A DNA stretch of 64,000 nucleotides from Basidiobolus meristosporus CBS 931.73 (lineage: Eukaryota; Basidiobolomycota; Basidiobolomycetes; Basidiobolales; Basidiobolaceae): positions 88,523 through 152,522 of the forward strand of contig MCFE01000153.1 of NCBI GenBank assembly GCA_002104905.1, in the 5' to 3' direction. A program made the position numbers and the translations under genes. Every line of letters begins with the position of its first letter. The first letter of the stretch is position 1. The notes beneath the pieces were generated by a model. The model ran no database searches. It saw only the letters and a list, made by a program, of their open reading frames with translations, and was not told where the DNA came from. Of this stretch, positions 1-10,881 are shown in pieces.

Positions 1-2
1 TA

Positions 3-125
3 CTAGCTTTATAAGAGGACAATCTTATTGTGGCCACCAGTAACCTGGAAGCATTAGAAGAGACAAAGTCCAGCCCATTGAAGGTGTTCAAGATGTCCAT
101 TCTGGGAAAACTTGGTTACTACTAA
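3..125 (+). pseudogene. Copia reverse transcriptase fragment, opposite orientation
   Basis: Read on the plus strand, this stretch aligns with the YVDD region and following segment of the Copia reverse transcriptase found on the minus strand at 15489-15701 and 4938-5226. The key box is damaged: tyrosine is a stop codon and the second aspartate is asparagine. It continues to a conserved LEALEETKSS-like segment and then ends. It is an inverted, truncated Copia copy entering from the left window edge and is certainly inactive. Confidence 0.75.
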
Positions 126-474
126 AGAATGTTATTGCTAACTAAGGAAGACAAAGATGACCATTCTATATCATTTTTGTGGATCTGAATCCCTAAACAG
201 ATGTGGCTCAGGTGGGAGCAGGCCATCCCCGCTCAGAGTTGAGCAAAAACCTTTTTTTTGGCCATGTTTTATGTGTTGCAGTCACAGCAAATGAGGATAA
301 TCCCAACCAGGCATTAATAACAAAACTCTAACTTAGAGAGATCATTTCTTTTGCCGCATATAGAGTCTAAATAATGGTAGTAACTGTTACTGAGCCTAAT
401 ATGGACATACAGGGAAGTTGTCAAAGTGAATTAGACTGTTGTCCAGAATTACAAAACTCCAGATCTGCTTCAAA
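126..474. other. unassigned AT-rich sequence
   Basis: About 350 bases between the inverted Copia fragment and the left LTR of Copia A. I see no convincing ORF, LTR end or RNA gene. Confidence 0.5.
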
Positions 475-804
475 TATTTTACTAGTCTTGAAGATATTGG
501 AAGTGATTGGGAGAACAAGTAGATTATGTGGTTTTCACTTAATGACTTAATGAATGTAAAAGTAGTATATTTTCTTTTACATGGTCTTGGCATAACAACC
601 ATGTAGAATAGGCTTAAGAAGGTCCCAAGAGCATGTGTACAAAGTTTGGGGCTGTTTGAACAATGTTGGGGATTTTCATGTTCTGAGTACCTATTTTAAA
701 TAAATCCCAACAAGGTATTTGGTCAGTATTCTCTGAGATTTGAAGGTAACAATCTACATGACTAAGTTGGGTGAATAGCTTTGTGGAATTGCAAATTCTT
801 GCAA
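475..804 (-). repeat. Copia A 3' LTR (degraded)
   Basis: Matches the other Copia LTRs in this window along its length, but its outer end (tattttactagtc) has lost the canonical TGTTGTAAGAG start. It ends in ...TGCAACA at 804 and is followed directly by the RNase H end of the element. Confidence 0.75.
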
Positions 805-1222
805 CACTCCCATGTAACCAAATGCTCATACTGACTAGTCTTAATTTTGACCTAAGATATTCAAACTTGTCTCTAGCTAATGGTTGGGAAAATATGTCTG
901 CATCATTTCATTGGGAGGACAGTAAGCTACATTAACTATGTTATTCTCTATATCATCACATATAAAATGATGTCTAATATCCATGTGCTTAGTTCTAGCA
1001 TGAAAAGTTGAATTTCTACCTAATATAGGTCCTTAATTATCTTTAAATAAAGTAAAAGCCATTCTCAACATAAGCCTAAGTCCTTAAGGAGCTTCCTTAA
1101 CCACATTGCTTCTTTTGCAGCTTCACGGGCTGCCATATACTCTTCCACTATGGTAGAAAGTGCTATGGTTGGTTACTTTCTCCAATTCCATGAAATTGCT
1201 CCTTTACACTAAAGAAAAATGT
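805..1222 (-). pseudogene. Copia A RNase H, C-terminal part
   Basis: Minus-strand sequence homologous to the RNase H end at 55164-55487, with stops and small deletions. It stops at 1222 exactly where Copia B's LTR begins; the last five bases, AATGT, correspond to GGTGT at 15021-15025, the duplicated target of Copia B with two G-to-A changes. Confidence 0.75.
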
Positions 1223-1571
1223 TGTTGTAAGAGTCTTGGAGATATTGAAAGTGATTGGGAAAACAAGTAGATTATGTGGTTTTCACTTAATGATTTATTG
1301 AATGTAAAAGTAGTATTTGTACTTTTACCTGGTCTTGGCATAACAAACATGTAGGATAGGTTAAGGAAGGTCCCAAGAACATGTGTGCAAAGAATGGGGC
1401 TGTTTGGACAACTTTGAGAATTTTTATGTTCTGGGTACCTGGTATTTTGGTGAAAGTTTTCTAAGTAAATCCCAACAAGGAACTTGGTCAGTATTCTTTA
1501 GGATTTGAGGGTAATGATCTAAGTGACTAAGTTAGGTGAATATTTAGGTAGAATTACAAACTTTTACAACA
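1223..1571 (-). repeat. Copia B 3' LTR
   Basis: 349 bp, TGTTGTAAGAG...TTACAACA, matching 14672-15020 over its full length. On the minus strand it carries AATAAAT-type polyadenylation-like and TATA-like A/T-rich boxes. Confidence 0.85.
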
Positions 1572-2317
1572 GAATGTTCATCAAGAAATAGTAAAGCTTT
1601 TGCTTCAAGAGGGAGCAATTGTTGTGGTTCTAGCATGGGAAGTTGGATTCCTACCTAACACAATACATCCTTGATTATCTTGAAATAAGGTAATAGGCAT
1701 TTTTTGACATAGACCTAAATCTGTAAGAAGCTTTCTTAACAACATTGCTTCTTTTGTAGCTTCACAGGCTGCCATATATTCTGCCTCTTTGGTACAAAGT
1801 GCTACAGTTGGTTGCTTTCTTGAATTCCCTGAAATTGCCCCTTTACAGTAAAGAAAGGTGTATCCTGTGGTGCATCTTCTGTCTTCCAAATTTTGTCCCC
1901 AATCAGCATCAGAGTATCCCACAAGATCCTGTTCTGAATCCTTATAGGTGTATCCTAAGCAAATATCAGCAGTTCCTTTTAGGTATCTAAAGATTTGCTT
2001 AACTGCTGTAATATGATCAGATCCATAGTTCTAATTATGTTGGCTGACAACTCCCACTGAATATGAGATATCTGGACGTGATCCAAGCATGATAAACATC
2101 AGACTGCCAATTTTGGACTGATAAGGACAGTCAGGGATTTCAGATGGCACCAAGCTCTCTTGATTTAGTTGAGTTTTGACCAAGTCAAGGTTTGTCTCCA
2201 TTGGAGTAGTTGCTGGTTTACAGTCTTCCATTTAGTACTTCTTAGTATATCTTGAATATACTTGGATTGGCTTAAGGTAATAGTCTGGGTACTTCTGTCT
2301 ATGGACAACTTAATCAC
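1572..2317 (-). pseudogene. Copia B RNase H and RT C-terminus
   Basis: Two conserved pieces remain. At 1605-1922 is the RNase H start (YSDADWGQ, TGYTFLYCKGAISG and the KEAEYMA box) plus the following helix. At 2031-2231 is the RT thumb region with the typical ATTPMETNL and SLMFIMLGSRPDISYSV segments. They are separated by frameshifts. The first 30 bases next to the LTR do not match the intact relative at 55153, indicating a local deletion or replacement. Confidence 0.85.
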
Positions 2318-2328
2318 TAGACTTGTTC

Positions 2329-3135
2329 TGTTGTGGTAGGGTAAACATACCTCCCACAGACAAGTTTACTCATATAGTTGTTATGATATACTTATCCATA
2401 TTTTATCTTATCAGTATTATCCCATACTTCTATTGCCAATATTATCAGTATTATCCCCATATGATGTTTACCCTGATTAGTTATTAGCATTAGTTATCCC
2501 AGATGTTATTCAGCTTTGTGATCAGTATATGTATCTACATAAGGCAAGTACCCGCGTTAGCACCCGTGACACATGACCTAAGTCTGTGCTACCATCCCTA
2601 CCATTTCAATACCATATATGGTATTTTTATGTTGCACAGGTTTCAGACTACTGATTCTTGATTGGTTGAGAGTGCTGTGCCTTTTAGAACCTTCCAGGAG
2701 ATTCTTGGCATATTTTTAGCTCATAGTGATGTCATCAAGAATTCCACTGATACCTAGAATCTTCTAGAGCCTTGTCATTAGTAATCACTTGGCAATCAGG
2801 AAAAGTATTTAAGGGAAAGCAACCCCTCATCAATAAATCATCCCTTCTATCAGTAACACTTCTCCCTTATTGATTAGCAGTTGATCACTGCACCTGCCTT
2901 CAACAGTACATCTCAGACCTGCAATCAAGGAGCTTTTCAGGGTAGTGCCCAAGACACACAGAGGCTTTTGGAGACACTTGGAGCACCTAGGAAGCTAGAG
3001 AAGCAGGAGCTTTTACCATAGTGGCATATTGACAAAGACACCAGCAGTTTAAACACAGAGGTTATTGCACCCATCAGACACCTCACACACCTTGAGTTGT
3101 GTAGCTTCTCCCAGGAGTACCTCTACACCACCACA
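2329..3135 (+). repeat. LTR-like leader of the inserted element
   Basis: Begins TGTTGTGGTAG and ends CTACACCACCACA, an imperfect inverted-repeat pair as in LTR ends, and lies three bases before the primer-binding-like site. It contains GTATTTAAGG (TATA-like, near 2805) and TCAATAAAT (polyA-like, near 2829). No second copy is present in the window, so calling it an LTR rests on position and ends only. Confidence 0.55.
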
Positions 3136-3139
3136 TATT

Positions 3140-3157
3140 TGGCACCCAACGTGGGGC
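3140..3157 (+). promoter_or_regulatory. primer binding site, tRNA-Lys type
   Basis: TGGCACCCAACGTGGGGC differs by one base from the TGGCGCCC-type sites complementary to the 3' end of tRNA-Lys(1,2) used by several retroviruses and Ty3-like elements. It follows the LTR-like leader and precedes the gag start by about 50 nt. Confidence 0.7.
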
Positions 3158-3209
3158 GTTTGACTGAACTGCCCCTAGAAGACTTAAGAACAAACAAATT
3201 ATCAAGACC

Positions 3210-4364
3210 ATGGATCTACCTTTACCAGGAATGCAAGGAACCCCTTTCTTTGATGGAACTAAATTCAAAGCTTTCATCAAGAGGTGGGAGCTTTTCTGCA
3301 GAGCCCACAAAATACCTGAGGCCATTATGGCTGAAGAGATGCCCCCTTACAGCACTGATGAGATCATGCTCTCATTATATGAAAGAAATGATGTGCTGAC
3401 AAATTGGACCCTCTTGAAGAGCTACTTGATTGATGAATATGGAGGGAGACAAGTTGACTACACACTTCAAGACTTGGAGAACTTTGCTTACAGCAAGTTT
3501 AAGCTGCTACCATTGAAAGAATACTTGAGTGGCCTTGAGCAAATTGGAGAATCACTGAAAGCTCAAGGAGTTACCACTGATCTCACTTTATCTGCCTATC
3601 TTCTCAGAGCACTACCAGAAGACCTGGTGAGAAGGATTGAAAACAACCCTACTGTGAAAGCTATGAGTTCACTGCCTGCATTTCAGTTAGCTAAGCAGAT
3701 TCTACTTGCCCCTGAAGAAACCTCACCAATCAGAAAGCTTCTTTCAAGCTCAGCACAAAACCAAGATAGCCAAGACTTTTTTAATCCCAGTAATCAAAGC
3801 ACTCAAATTCAGGAGCTGACACAGCAACTAGAGAAACTCTCTTTGCTACTTGCCAGCAAAGCATATGGGCAGAAGCCAGTAGAGAAAGAAGTCATATATA
3901 CATGCATGTGGTGTGACTCTGCCAGCCATTCCAAGAGAAATTGCCAAGAGCTTCAGTCATTACTATCCACAGGTGATGTCCTATATAGTCCTCAGGGATA
4001 TATAGTCAGTAAGCATGGTGACAAATTATCCACAGCATTTGGACAAGGAGGAATGAGAGCTCACTACAAGCAAATCACCTCTCACACAAGAAAGGTGCAC
4101 CTCCATGAAGAAGAAGATCCTGACTACTTTGATCCAGCTGAAGTTCTGAACTTTGACTATGAGGACCCCAGAGAGGCCCAAGATCATATAGCTTCAATTT
4201 ATGCATCAAAGAGACACCATCCTATATATAGATTCATATACAGTGGATCTGAGATATGTGTGATGCCTCTGGAGGCTTGGAAACAACTACCTTGCAAAGA
4301 CCTATTGCCCATAGATACCAATATCAATTGGAGCATGAAGGATGCCAACTCAGGGCAATCATAG
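3210..4364 (+). CDS. Gag-like polyprotein (retroelement), ORF intact
   Basis: A 384-codon ORF from ATG. The N-terminal 200 residues form a helical retrotransposon Gag domain (WELFCRAHKIPE, YLLRALPEDLVRRI). A degenerate zinc knuckle follows (CMWCDSASHSKRNC, near residue 235), and the C-terminus runs into an aspartic protease whose active site D-S-G-S-E reads YSGSE, so the catalytic aspartate is lost. Past the stop the same protease continues in another frame to a LLGRPWE motif near 4455-4475, so a frameshift ends the ORF early. No polymerase follows. It is the least damaged coding sequence in the nest, which fits its being the latest insertion there. Confidence 0.7.
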   Translation: MDLPLPGMQGTPFFDGTKFKAFIKRWELFCRAHKIPEAIMAEEMPPYSTDEIMLSLYERNDVLTNWTLLKSYLIDEYGGRQVDYTLQDLENFAYSKFKLLPLKEYLSGLEQIGESLKAQGVTTDLTLSAYLLRALPEDLVRRIENNPTVKAMSSLPAFQLAKQILLAPEETSPIRKLLSSSAQNQDSQDFFNPSNQSTQIQELTQQLEKLSLLLASKAYGQKPVEKEVIYTCMWCDSASHSKRNCQELQSLLSTGDVLYSPQGYIVSKHGDKLSTAFGQGGMRAHYKQITSHTRKVHLHEEEDPDYFDPAEVLNFDYEDPREAQDHIASIYASKRHHPIYRFIYSGSEICVMPLEAWKQLPCKDLLPIDTNINWSMKDANSGQS

Positions 4365-4937
4365 CTTTTAGGAATTATTCACAGCTTCCCACTCATCATT
4401 GAAGGAATACCCCATGAGATCCCAGTATTCATTTGTGCAAAGGCTAACTTTGAATTACTTCTTGGAAGACCATGGGAGGTGAAAGCAAGACAACTGCAGT
4501 GAACTACCCAGATGGTTCAGCATGGTATACTATATACTCAGAGAGCCCAGGACTAACAGCAACCTTCTGTGGTGTGGACTCAAACAATATCCAATCAATG
4601 ACATCATGTAGATTTCTATCCCAAGAAAGGACAGGTGGCTTCATTGAGGAAGACTGAGAGAGCACTTTGTTCTCCAAACTTACAGTGGTAAGCTAAAAAG
4701 TTCCCTTAGTTCTTCTGTGCTCTTACACATCCTGCATAGCATTGATCCACAAAAAAACGTCAAAAAATGGATTTTCTCCTGCATCATAGGTGAAACACAG
4801 GGGCTGCTTTGCATGAAGATGCAGATCCATGTTTCACACTCTGTGGCCAAGTATAGGCTCACTTGGCCTCTCTGGCACACTATGGCATCATTTGGCACTC
4901 ATGGCTCAATGTGGCACTATCCAACAGAACAAGTCTA

Positions 4938-5884
4938 CCAAGTAGTAACTGAGTTCTCCTAGATTGGACATCTTGAACTCCTTAGAAAGGCTGAATTTAG
5001 TCTCTTCCAATGTTTCTAAGTTATTGGTGACTATAATAAGATCACCCACACAAGATTCAAAATAAGAATCTATCTTGCAATTCCCGGCTCTTGGTGATTG
5101 TTTGAGACCATATAGTGACTTTTTCAGCTTGCTGACCAAATGGGGGCTATCTTGGCCAATGAACCTATCAGGCTGGTCCATGTACATGTCCTCATCAAGT
5201 TCTCTATGCAAAAATGCGGTTTGCATCCATTTGATGAATAAAAAACTTATATTTTGCTGCAGTAGCCAATATTAATCTGATGGAGTTAAACTTGGCTACC
5301 GGTGCAAAGGTCTCAAGTCCTTTGTTTGAGAGTATCCTTGGCCACAAGCCTTGCTTTGAATCTTTCAATTGTATCATCAGCCTTGTAATTTGTCCCAAAG
5401 ACCCATCTACATCCAATTGATTTTTGGTTTATTGGTAATTTGACTAAGTCCCAAGTTTGATTTTCCATCTGGGCCTGATATTCCTCAGTCATTGCAGATC
5501 TCAAAAACTTTGTCTGAGGGCTATCTAGGGCCTCTTTTACAGTCTGGGGCTCATCAATATGGACTGAATAGGCATAGGCTAAGTTTGTACCCTCATTGAT
5601 ATAGTAATTTGGGCTATTTCTTGTCCAATTGGATCTCCAGACATTTGATACTGGAATGCTCACTTCTGGGATATTCCTAGGCACTGATTCTGGTTGAGCC
5701 ATGGTTGTAGAGTCCTCTGGAGTGAAAACATTTTCTTTGTTTTGCTCTGATTCAATCCTGATAATTGGTGGATTTGAGATCCAATATTGTCATCATCTCA
5801 TGTCATTTTTGGTGAAAACTTTGAACTTTCATCAAACAACACATCCCTGGACTTGATTAGCTTCTTTGCTTTGGTACTGTAGAG
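4938..5884 (-). pseudogene. Copia B reverse transcriptase
   Basis: Minus-strand RT in at least three frames: the upstream KEALDSPQTKFLRSAMTEEY and GCRWVFGTNYKADD segments, FKARLVAKD, IHQMDAN, then CVGDLIIV where active Copia elements have YVDD. It ends at the 2318-4937 insertion within the YYL(G)IK stretch. Several frameshifts and the mutated catalytic box make it non-functional. Confidence 0.88.
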
Positions 5885-6913
5885 TTAGTATGCTTTACAC
5901 TCATTGCAGTAGCCCAAAAATATGCATTTTACACTTTTTGGCTCAAATTTTGACTGATTTCTGGTCAGTTTCTTGGCATATGCTATATACCCAAGTATTT
6001 TCAGATGTTCTACACTTGGTCTGTATCCATACCATGCTTCTAAGGTAGTAGAATCACAAAGTATTCTGTTATAACTCCTATTTTTAAGACATACAGAAGT
6101 GGCAACTGATTCCACCCAACAATCATTGGATAATTTTTGATCATTAATCATAGATCTTGCCATATCAATTATTGATCTGTTAGCACATTCTGCTACTCCA
6201 TTTTGCTGTGTGGAGTATGGTACAGTAGTCCCTTGCCTTATCCCATGAATTTTGCAGAAGTGGATGAAGGGTTTTGAGGTATATTCACCACCATTGTGAG
6301 AGCATATTTTCTTGATTTTTTCACCAGTTTCTCTCTCCACCATGTTTTAAGCTCCCCGAACTTAGACAGAGCTTCTTCCTTTCTCTCCATGAAGTAGACC
6401 CATGTGCTTCTTTTACAATCATCAATAAGGGTGATGAAATACTTCATCCCACCTAAGGATAAATTTTGCACAGGTCTGCACAGATCTATGTGAGTCAGAT
6501 CTAATTTTTTCTTAGTTTTGATTAACCCAGAGCTCTTGAACGGTTGTCTGGCTTGTTTCCCATATATGCAGGCTTCACAGTGCTCCAAATTAACTAGTGG
6601 ATCAATTTTTACTACAGAAATTAGCTTATCTTTCATCATTTTGCACAAATAATCAATATTGATGCGTCCAAATTTCCAGTGACAATGTATTGATGTTTCT
6701 GCACTCACGTTACTTATATTGGCTTCCAGATATGATGGAATACAAGTCAACTTATACAGTTTCCTATTTCTGATACCCAAAGCAATATGAGAGCCATTTT
6801 GATCAGTGATCTTGCATCCAGAACTGTCAAAGCTGAAACTGAGCCCTTCTGGTGTGGCCTTGCTTACAGATAGTAGGTTCTTGGCTATTTCTGGTACATA
6901 GAATACTTTGTTA
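5885..6913 (-). pseudogene. Copia B integrase (C-terminal two thirds)
   Basis: Minus-strand pre-integrase zinc region (CEACIYGKQARQPF), catalytic core (the HIDLCRPVQ, THNGGEYTS-equivalent and QNGVAECANR segments) and the C-terminal FLGYCNECKAY segment, in two overlapping frames. The zinc-binding histidines are partly lost. The N-terminal part lies beyond the Gypsy insertion at 13638 onward. Confidence 0.87.
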
Positions 6914-6918
6914 AAGGT

Positions 6919-7291
6919 TGTGAGTAGTAAATGCAGTACCCACTCTTTGCCCAAGAGTTCTCCCCAGAGTCCTACCAAAAGTCCCCCAGTATCCTCCCAA
7001 TGATTCCCCCATGCACCCTCCCTCCTATCCTACCCTTATCTAGTTAGAACACCTACCATAACAGGAAGGTGTTCACACCCCTATTTTATAACACATTGAC
7101 TATTATCTAAGCCCCCCCCCAAGTGATATATATATGTACCCAATCAAACCAAGACAGAGAGATTTTGGTATGGCATAAACACAAGTCTTTATTACCTTGC
7201 TACCTTCTATTGGAAGCTATTCTGAACTAAGTGGTACTGACTTGACCTACAAGCTCTCCCACTCACCAAGTACAGTCAGTAATAACCCACA
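6919..7291 (+). repeat. Gypsy 5' LTR
   Basis: TGTGAGTA...AACCCACA, 373 bp, with a run of C's near 7110 and ATATATATGTACC just after it (TATA-like). Nearly identical to 13260-13632. Confidence 0.93.
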
Positions 7292-7329
7292 TATTTGGTG
7301 CTGTCTCTGCGGAAATAAGCACAAGTGAG

Positions 7330-8075
7330 GTAATGACTACTACAATCAAACTAAAACATACAAGGAAAGAGAGAGAAAGCCCTTGAGTGGTTTGATAAGT
7401 TTGAGAGAGTTAAGGTTAATGCAGGATGGGACAACAATAAGAAAGTAAGGGAGTTTGCAAGATATATGGATTGGAGGATGCAGTTAAAGACAACTGGGAT
7501 GCACTAGAAGAAGCCTACGAGGCACGCTTTCTATATGCCAAAGGATACCACTACAAAGCCCTTCTACTGTCCTCATGGAAGAAAATCAGAGAGAGCTATG
7601 AAGCCTACACTGAACTGTTTCTCCAACAAGTTTGATGTCTCCTAAAGGACAAAATTGCCAAACAACAGCTCATATGGTATTACATCATGGGCTTAGACAA
7701 CAAAATAAGACGTAGAGCATCAAAAGAACAACAGGGATGTAAAACACTGCAAGAGCTTATTGAACAAGTACAAGGGGCCATCTTGCCATGGGGGCTACCC
7801 TATAGTGATCCAAATGATTGAAGGACAGGTATCCCCTGTAAGAAAGGAAAAATTGCCTCCCTGAAAGACCGTGAGTTAGAGGAGTTACAGCAAAAGGTCC
7901 AAGAACTCTTGATCAACAATGTCCAAGAAGCCCCAAAGAAGGTGATAAACTCTGGGTAGCTGTTGTAGATCTAAAGGCCCAGGTACAAGCCCTGACCCAA
8001 CAGATGGAACAACCACGACAACAGTATCTGTGTTATGTGTGTGGAGAAGTAGGTCACCGGGCCCACAAATGTGAA
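7330..8075 (+). pseudogene. Gypsy Gag with CCHC knuckle
   Basis: Conceptual reading across frameshifts gives ALEWFDKFERVKVNAGWD and VREFARYMDW in the first part, a pattern common in fungal and plant Ty3/Gypsy Gag, and a canonical zinc knuckle CYVCGEVGHRAHKC near 8033-8075. Several stops interrupt it. Confidence 0.7.
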
Positions 8076-8077
8076 AA

Positions 8078-8995
8078 ATGGTATGGATGAGAAGCTGTAC
8101 TGGACACATAAGAGAAGAAGGCATCAAAAGACAGAGTCCCTTGCCAGGAGGCCAACAGGACTCAGTCAATCTAAGCTCTCTGGTCAGGACAGTCAAAGTG
8201 CGGAAGAAGAAGCGTCAACATAATTCTTCTAGAGAGGAGGCAAAGGAACCTGTAGTAGAGGTTCTGTCAAAAGGAAAGAGCACAGAATTAGGTGAAGAAG
8301 TACGGAATGAGCCTTGGGAAGAAGTGTTAAAGCAAACAAAGAATGCTAGCATGTCTTCCCATGGCCTATTCCCCATAATGAAGGTACTAGAGCAAACCAA
8401 GGAAACCCTCCCAATAACCAATTTACTGGGACTTGCCCCGGCTCTAGTCAAGGAACTGATAGAGGGATTGAAGGAGATAATAATCCTTCATGTCATCCAG
8501 ATGGACCTGCAAAAACCAAATAAAGGTACATACTTAAAGGTACGTATAGAGAATAAGGAGATTCTTGCCCTTATTGACACAGGATCCTCTACGTTGATCA
8601 TGTCAGAGTCATTAGCAAAACGTCTAAAATTAGACATAGTCCCCAACAACACCATTCAAGTACGGCTAGCAAATGACCAACTGGACACAATAGTAGGCAT
8701 GGTGCCTAATTGCCCCATCCAGCTAGGCAACTTGATAATACACCAAGATGTCATGGTTCTACCTGTTGCAGCCAACAACTTACTCATTGGCAAGAGTTGG
8801 TTTATCCAACATAAGATGGATATACTTTACAGTGCATCTAAACTCAGGTGGGATACCAAGAGTATCCCACTGATTTATATCACCAATGAGAGCAAGGTGC
8901 GTAGCAACAGTGTGATGATCAAAGAGGTGAAACCATTGCAGTCTCCAATCATCACACAAAATGTGATAAAAATACCACCTACTAGTAAACGGTGA
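8078..8995 (+). pseudogene. Gypsy aspartic protease region
   Basis: An open frame of 305 codons. Residues around 160-245 form a retropepsin-like domain: the active site ALIDTGSSTLIM is intact, followed by LLIGKSWF, equivalent to the second conserved ILG-type turn. It is cut off from the knuckle by a frameshift just upstream and from RT by stops downstream, so it is a fragment of a former Gag-Pol. Confidence 0.85.
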
Positions 8996-9432
8996 TCTCA
9001 TTAGAGACACCAATAGCTTATTCAACAAGCGGAAGAATGATAACCACAGCAAAGGCATCCCAGCAACTGGAAGGAATCTCAATCCCTAAGGTATGGTTTC
9101 CACCAAAATTTGAAACGCAAAGTGTGAGGTGCTTAGTGGTCAACAACAAGTGACACATGGTGACATTGCCTAGAGGAGTGTCATTGTTAAACCTAGAGGA
9201 AGTTGATGGAATCAACCAAGGACCACCTACAAACACGGAACCAGAAGAATAACTCCCTAAACTAGATGTGGACCCTGGTCTACCGCCTATGTTATGAGAC
9301 AAGTTCCTAGAAGGAATACGCCCACTTGCCCAAGTATTCTCTAAGAACTAAGTAATTAGTCATATACCTGGGGTATATCACCAAATCCACCTTACCAACA
9401 AATACCCCATCAAGCAAAAAGCCTATAGGAAC

Positions 9433-10767
9433 TTGGAAATTGACATGGACTATATCAAAGAGATGATTGAAACTTTATTGAAAGACAACAGCTTTACAGA
9501 GAGCCAGTCTTTGTGGGCCTCCCCCATAGTGATAGTCCCAAAGAAAGAGAGAAAGCAACGCTTTTGCATTGACTACCAAAAATTGAACGCCATCACCCAG
9601 AAGGATGTGTATCCACAACTGCAAATAGACAACCTGTTGGACAGATTAATTGGAGCTAAATATTTTAGTTCTCTTGACTTAATCTCTGGGTATTGGCAAG
9701 TAGAAGTAACCCCGGAAGATTGACCCAAAGCCACTTTTATATCACTGTTTGGATTATACAAATGGAACCAACTACCCTTTGGCTTGTGCAATGCCCCCGC
9801 TGTGTTCCAATAGATGATTGACAAAGTGATAGGAAATCTATAATGGGAATGTGCTCTTGTGTATCTGGACAACATCACAATATATTCCCCCAATGTAGAA
9901 GAACATATACACAACGTTCAATGTATCCAGACAGCCCTCCTTGAGAACCAACCCAAACTACATCCCATGAAGTGCCATTTCCTGTATACAAAATTGTTGT
10001 TCCTGGGCCACAAGATCTTGGCAGATGGAATATACCCCTCTACTTCACTCTTGAAAGCCATTCAAGATACACCCACACCAAAGGATATTAATGTAGTGTT
10101 GGGATTCCTAGGATTAGCCAGCTACTATTGCCGCTTTGTCAGAAACTTTGCAACAATAGCAGCCCCCCTATACAAATTGACGCAAAAAGATCAGTGTTTT
10201 ATATAGTCAGAGCCTCAAAAGAGAGCATTTGATCAGTTGAAACATTCCCTGACGTCACCGCCAGTGTTACGTTTTCCCAATTGGGATGCAAGATTTTTTA
10301 TTAACTGTGATAGAAGTCTCACTGGTGTAGGTGCTGTACTGGGACAATACCACCAACCCAGCAAATTCCACCCAATCGGTTATGTGAGCCGTTTGTTAAA
10401 CAAACACAGGCATCACTACCCTGTTACCAAGATAGAATGTCTGGCTGTTGTTTATTCAATTAAACAATTCCATACATACATACATGATTGCCAATTCACA
10501 ATAGTAACAGACCACAGCGCACTGGTCTGGCTGATGAATACTAAAGACTTTATGGGTCAACTAGCACATTGGGCCCTCCAACTACAAGAATACAACTTCA
10601 AAATAACTCACTGTGCTGGCAAGAAACACCAAGATGCAGACTTCCTCAGTTGCTATGCTGTTTGCCAAGTATGCGTCAGCAATGACTACAAAGACGTAAT
10701 CTGCTTTAAAAGAAGAGGGAAGTATCCCAAACATGTTGTTACAAACAAGCAGAAGCGAGACTTTTGA
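9433..10767 (+). pseudogene. Gypsy reverse transcriptase and RNase H
   Basis: One frame with in-frame stops near 9721, 9811, 9841 and 10204. RT landmarks are SPIVIVPKK, FCIDYQKLNAIT, YFSSLDLISGYWQV, LPFGLCNAPAVFQ and VYLDNITIYS, where the YxDD box reads YLDN (second aspartate lost, a G-to-A change). RNase H follows, with INCDRSLTGVGAVLGQ, the KIECLAVVYSI segment and FTIVTDHSALVWL. The stops and the D-to-N change are transitions. Confidence 0.92.
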
Positions 10768-10881
10768 AAGAAATGGTGTCAGTACAAAGTACAAGAAAAC
10801 CAATTAGGGCTCCTCCAAGGACAGTTCAGAGTTGAGGTACCCCCAATAACTGCCCACAAAGAAATCATACAAGAAAGACAT

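Larger units (their letters stand above)
2318..4937 (+). mobile_element. TIR-bounded insertion carrying an LTR-like leader, tRNA-Lys-type PBS and gag
   Basis: A 2.6-kb block interrupts Copia B's RT frame between its YYL and IKLS codons. Its two ends are perfect 16-bp inverted repeats (TAGACTTGTTCTGTTG at 2318-2333 and its reverse complement at 4922-4937). Flanks allow a 3-bp duplication ACT/ACC with one transition. Inside lie an LTR-like leader, a primer-binding-like site, a 384-codon gag ORF and a protease remnant. There is no RT, no integrase and no second LTR. Whether this is a DNA transposon that captured retroelement sequence or a rearranged retroelement cannot be settled here. Confidence 0.7.

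Noticed and set aside
3083-3325. minus-strand frame overlapping the gag leader
   Set aside because: Shadow of the plus-strand PBS and gag region; no motif.
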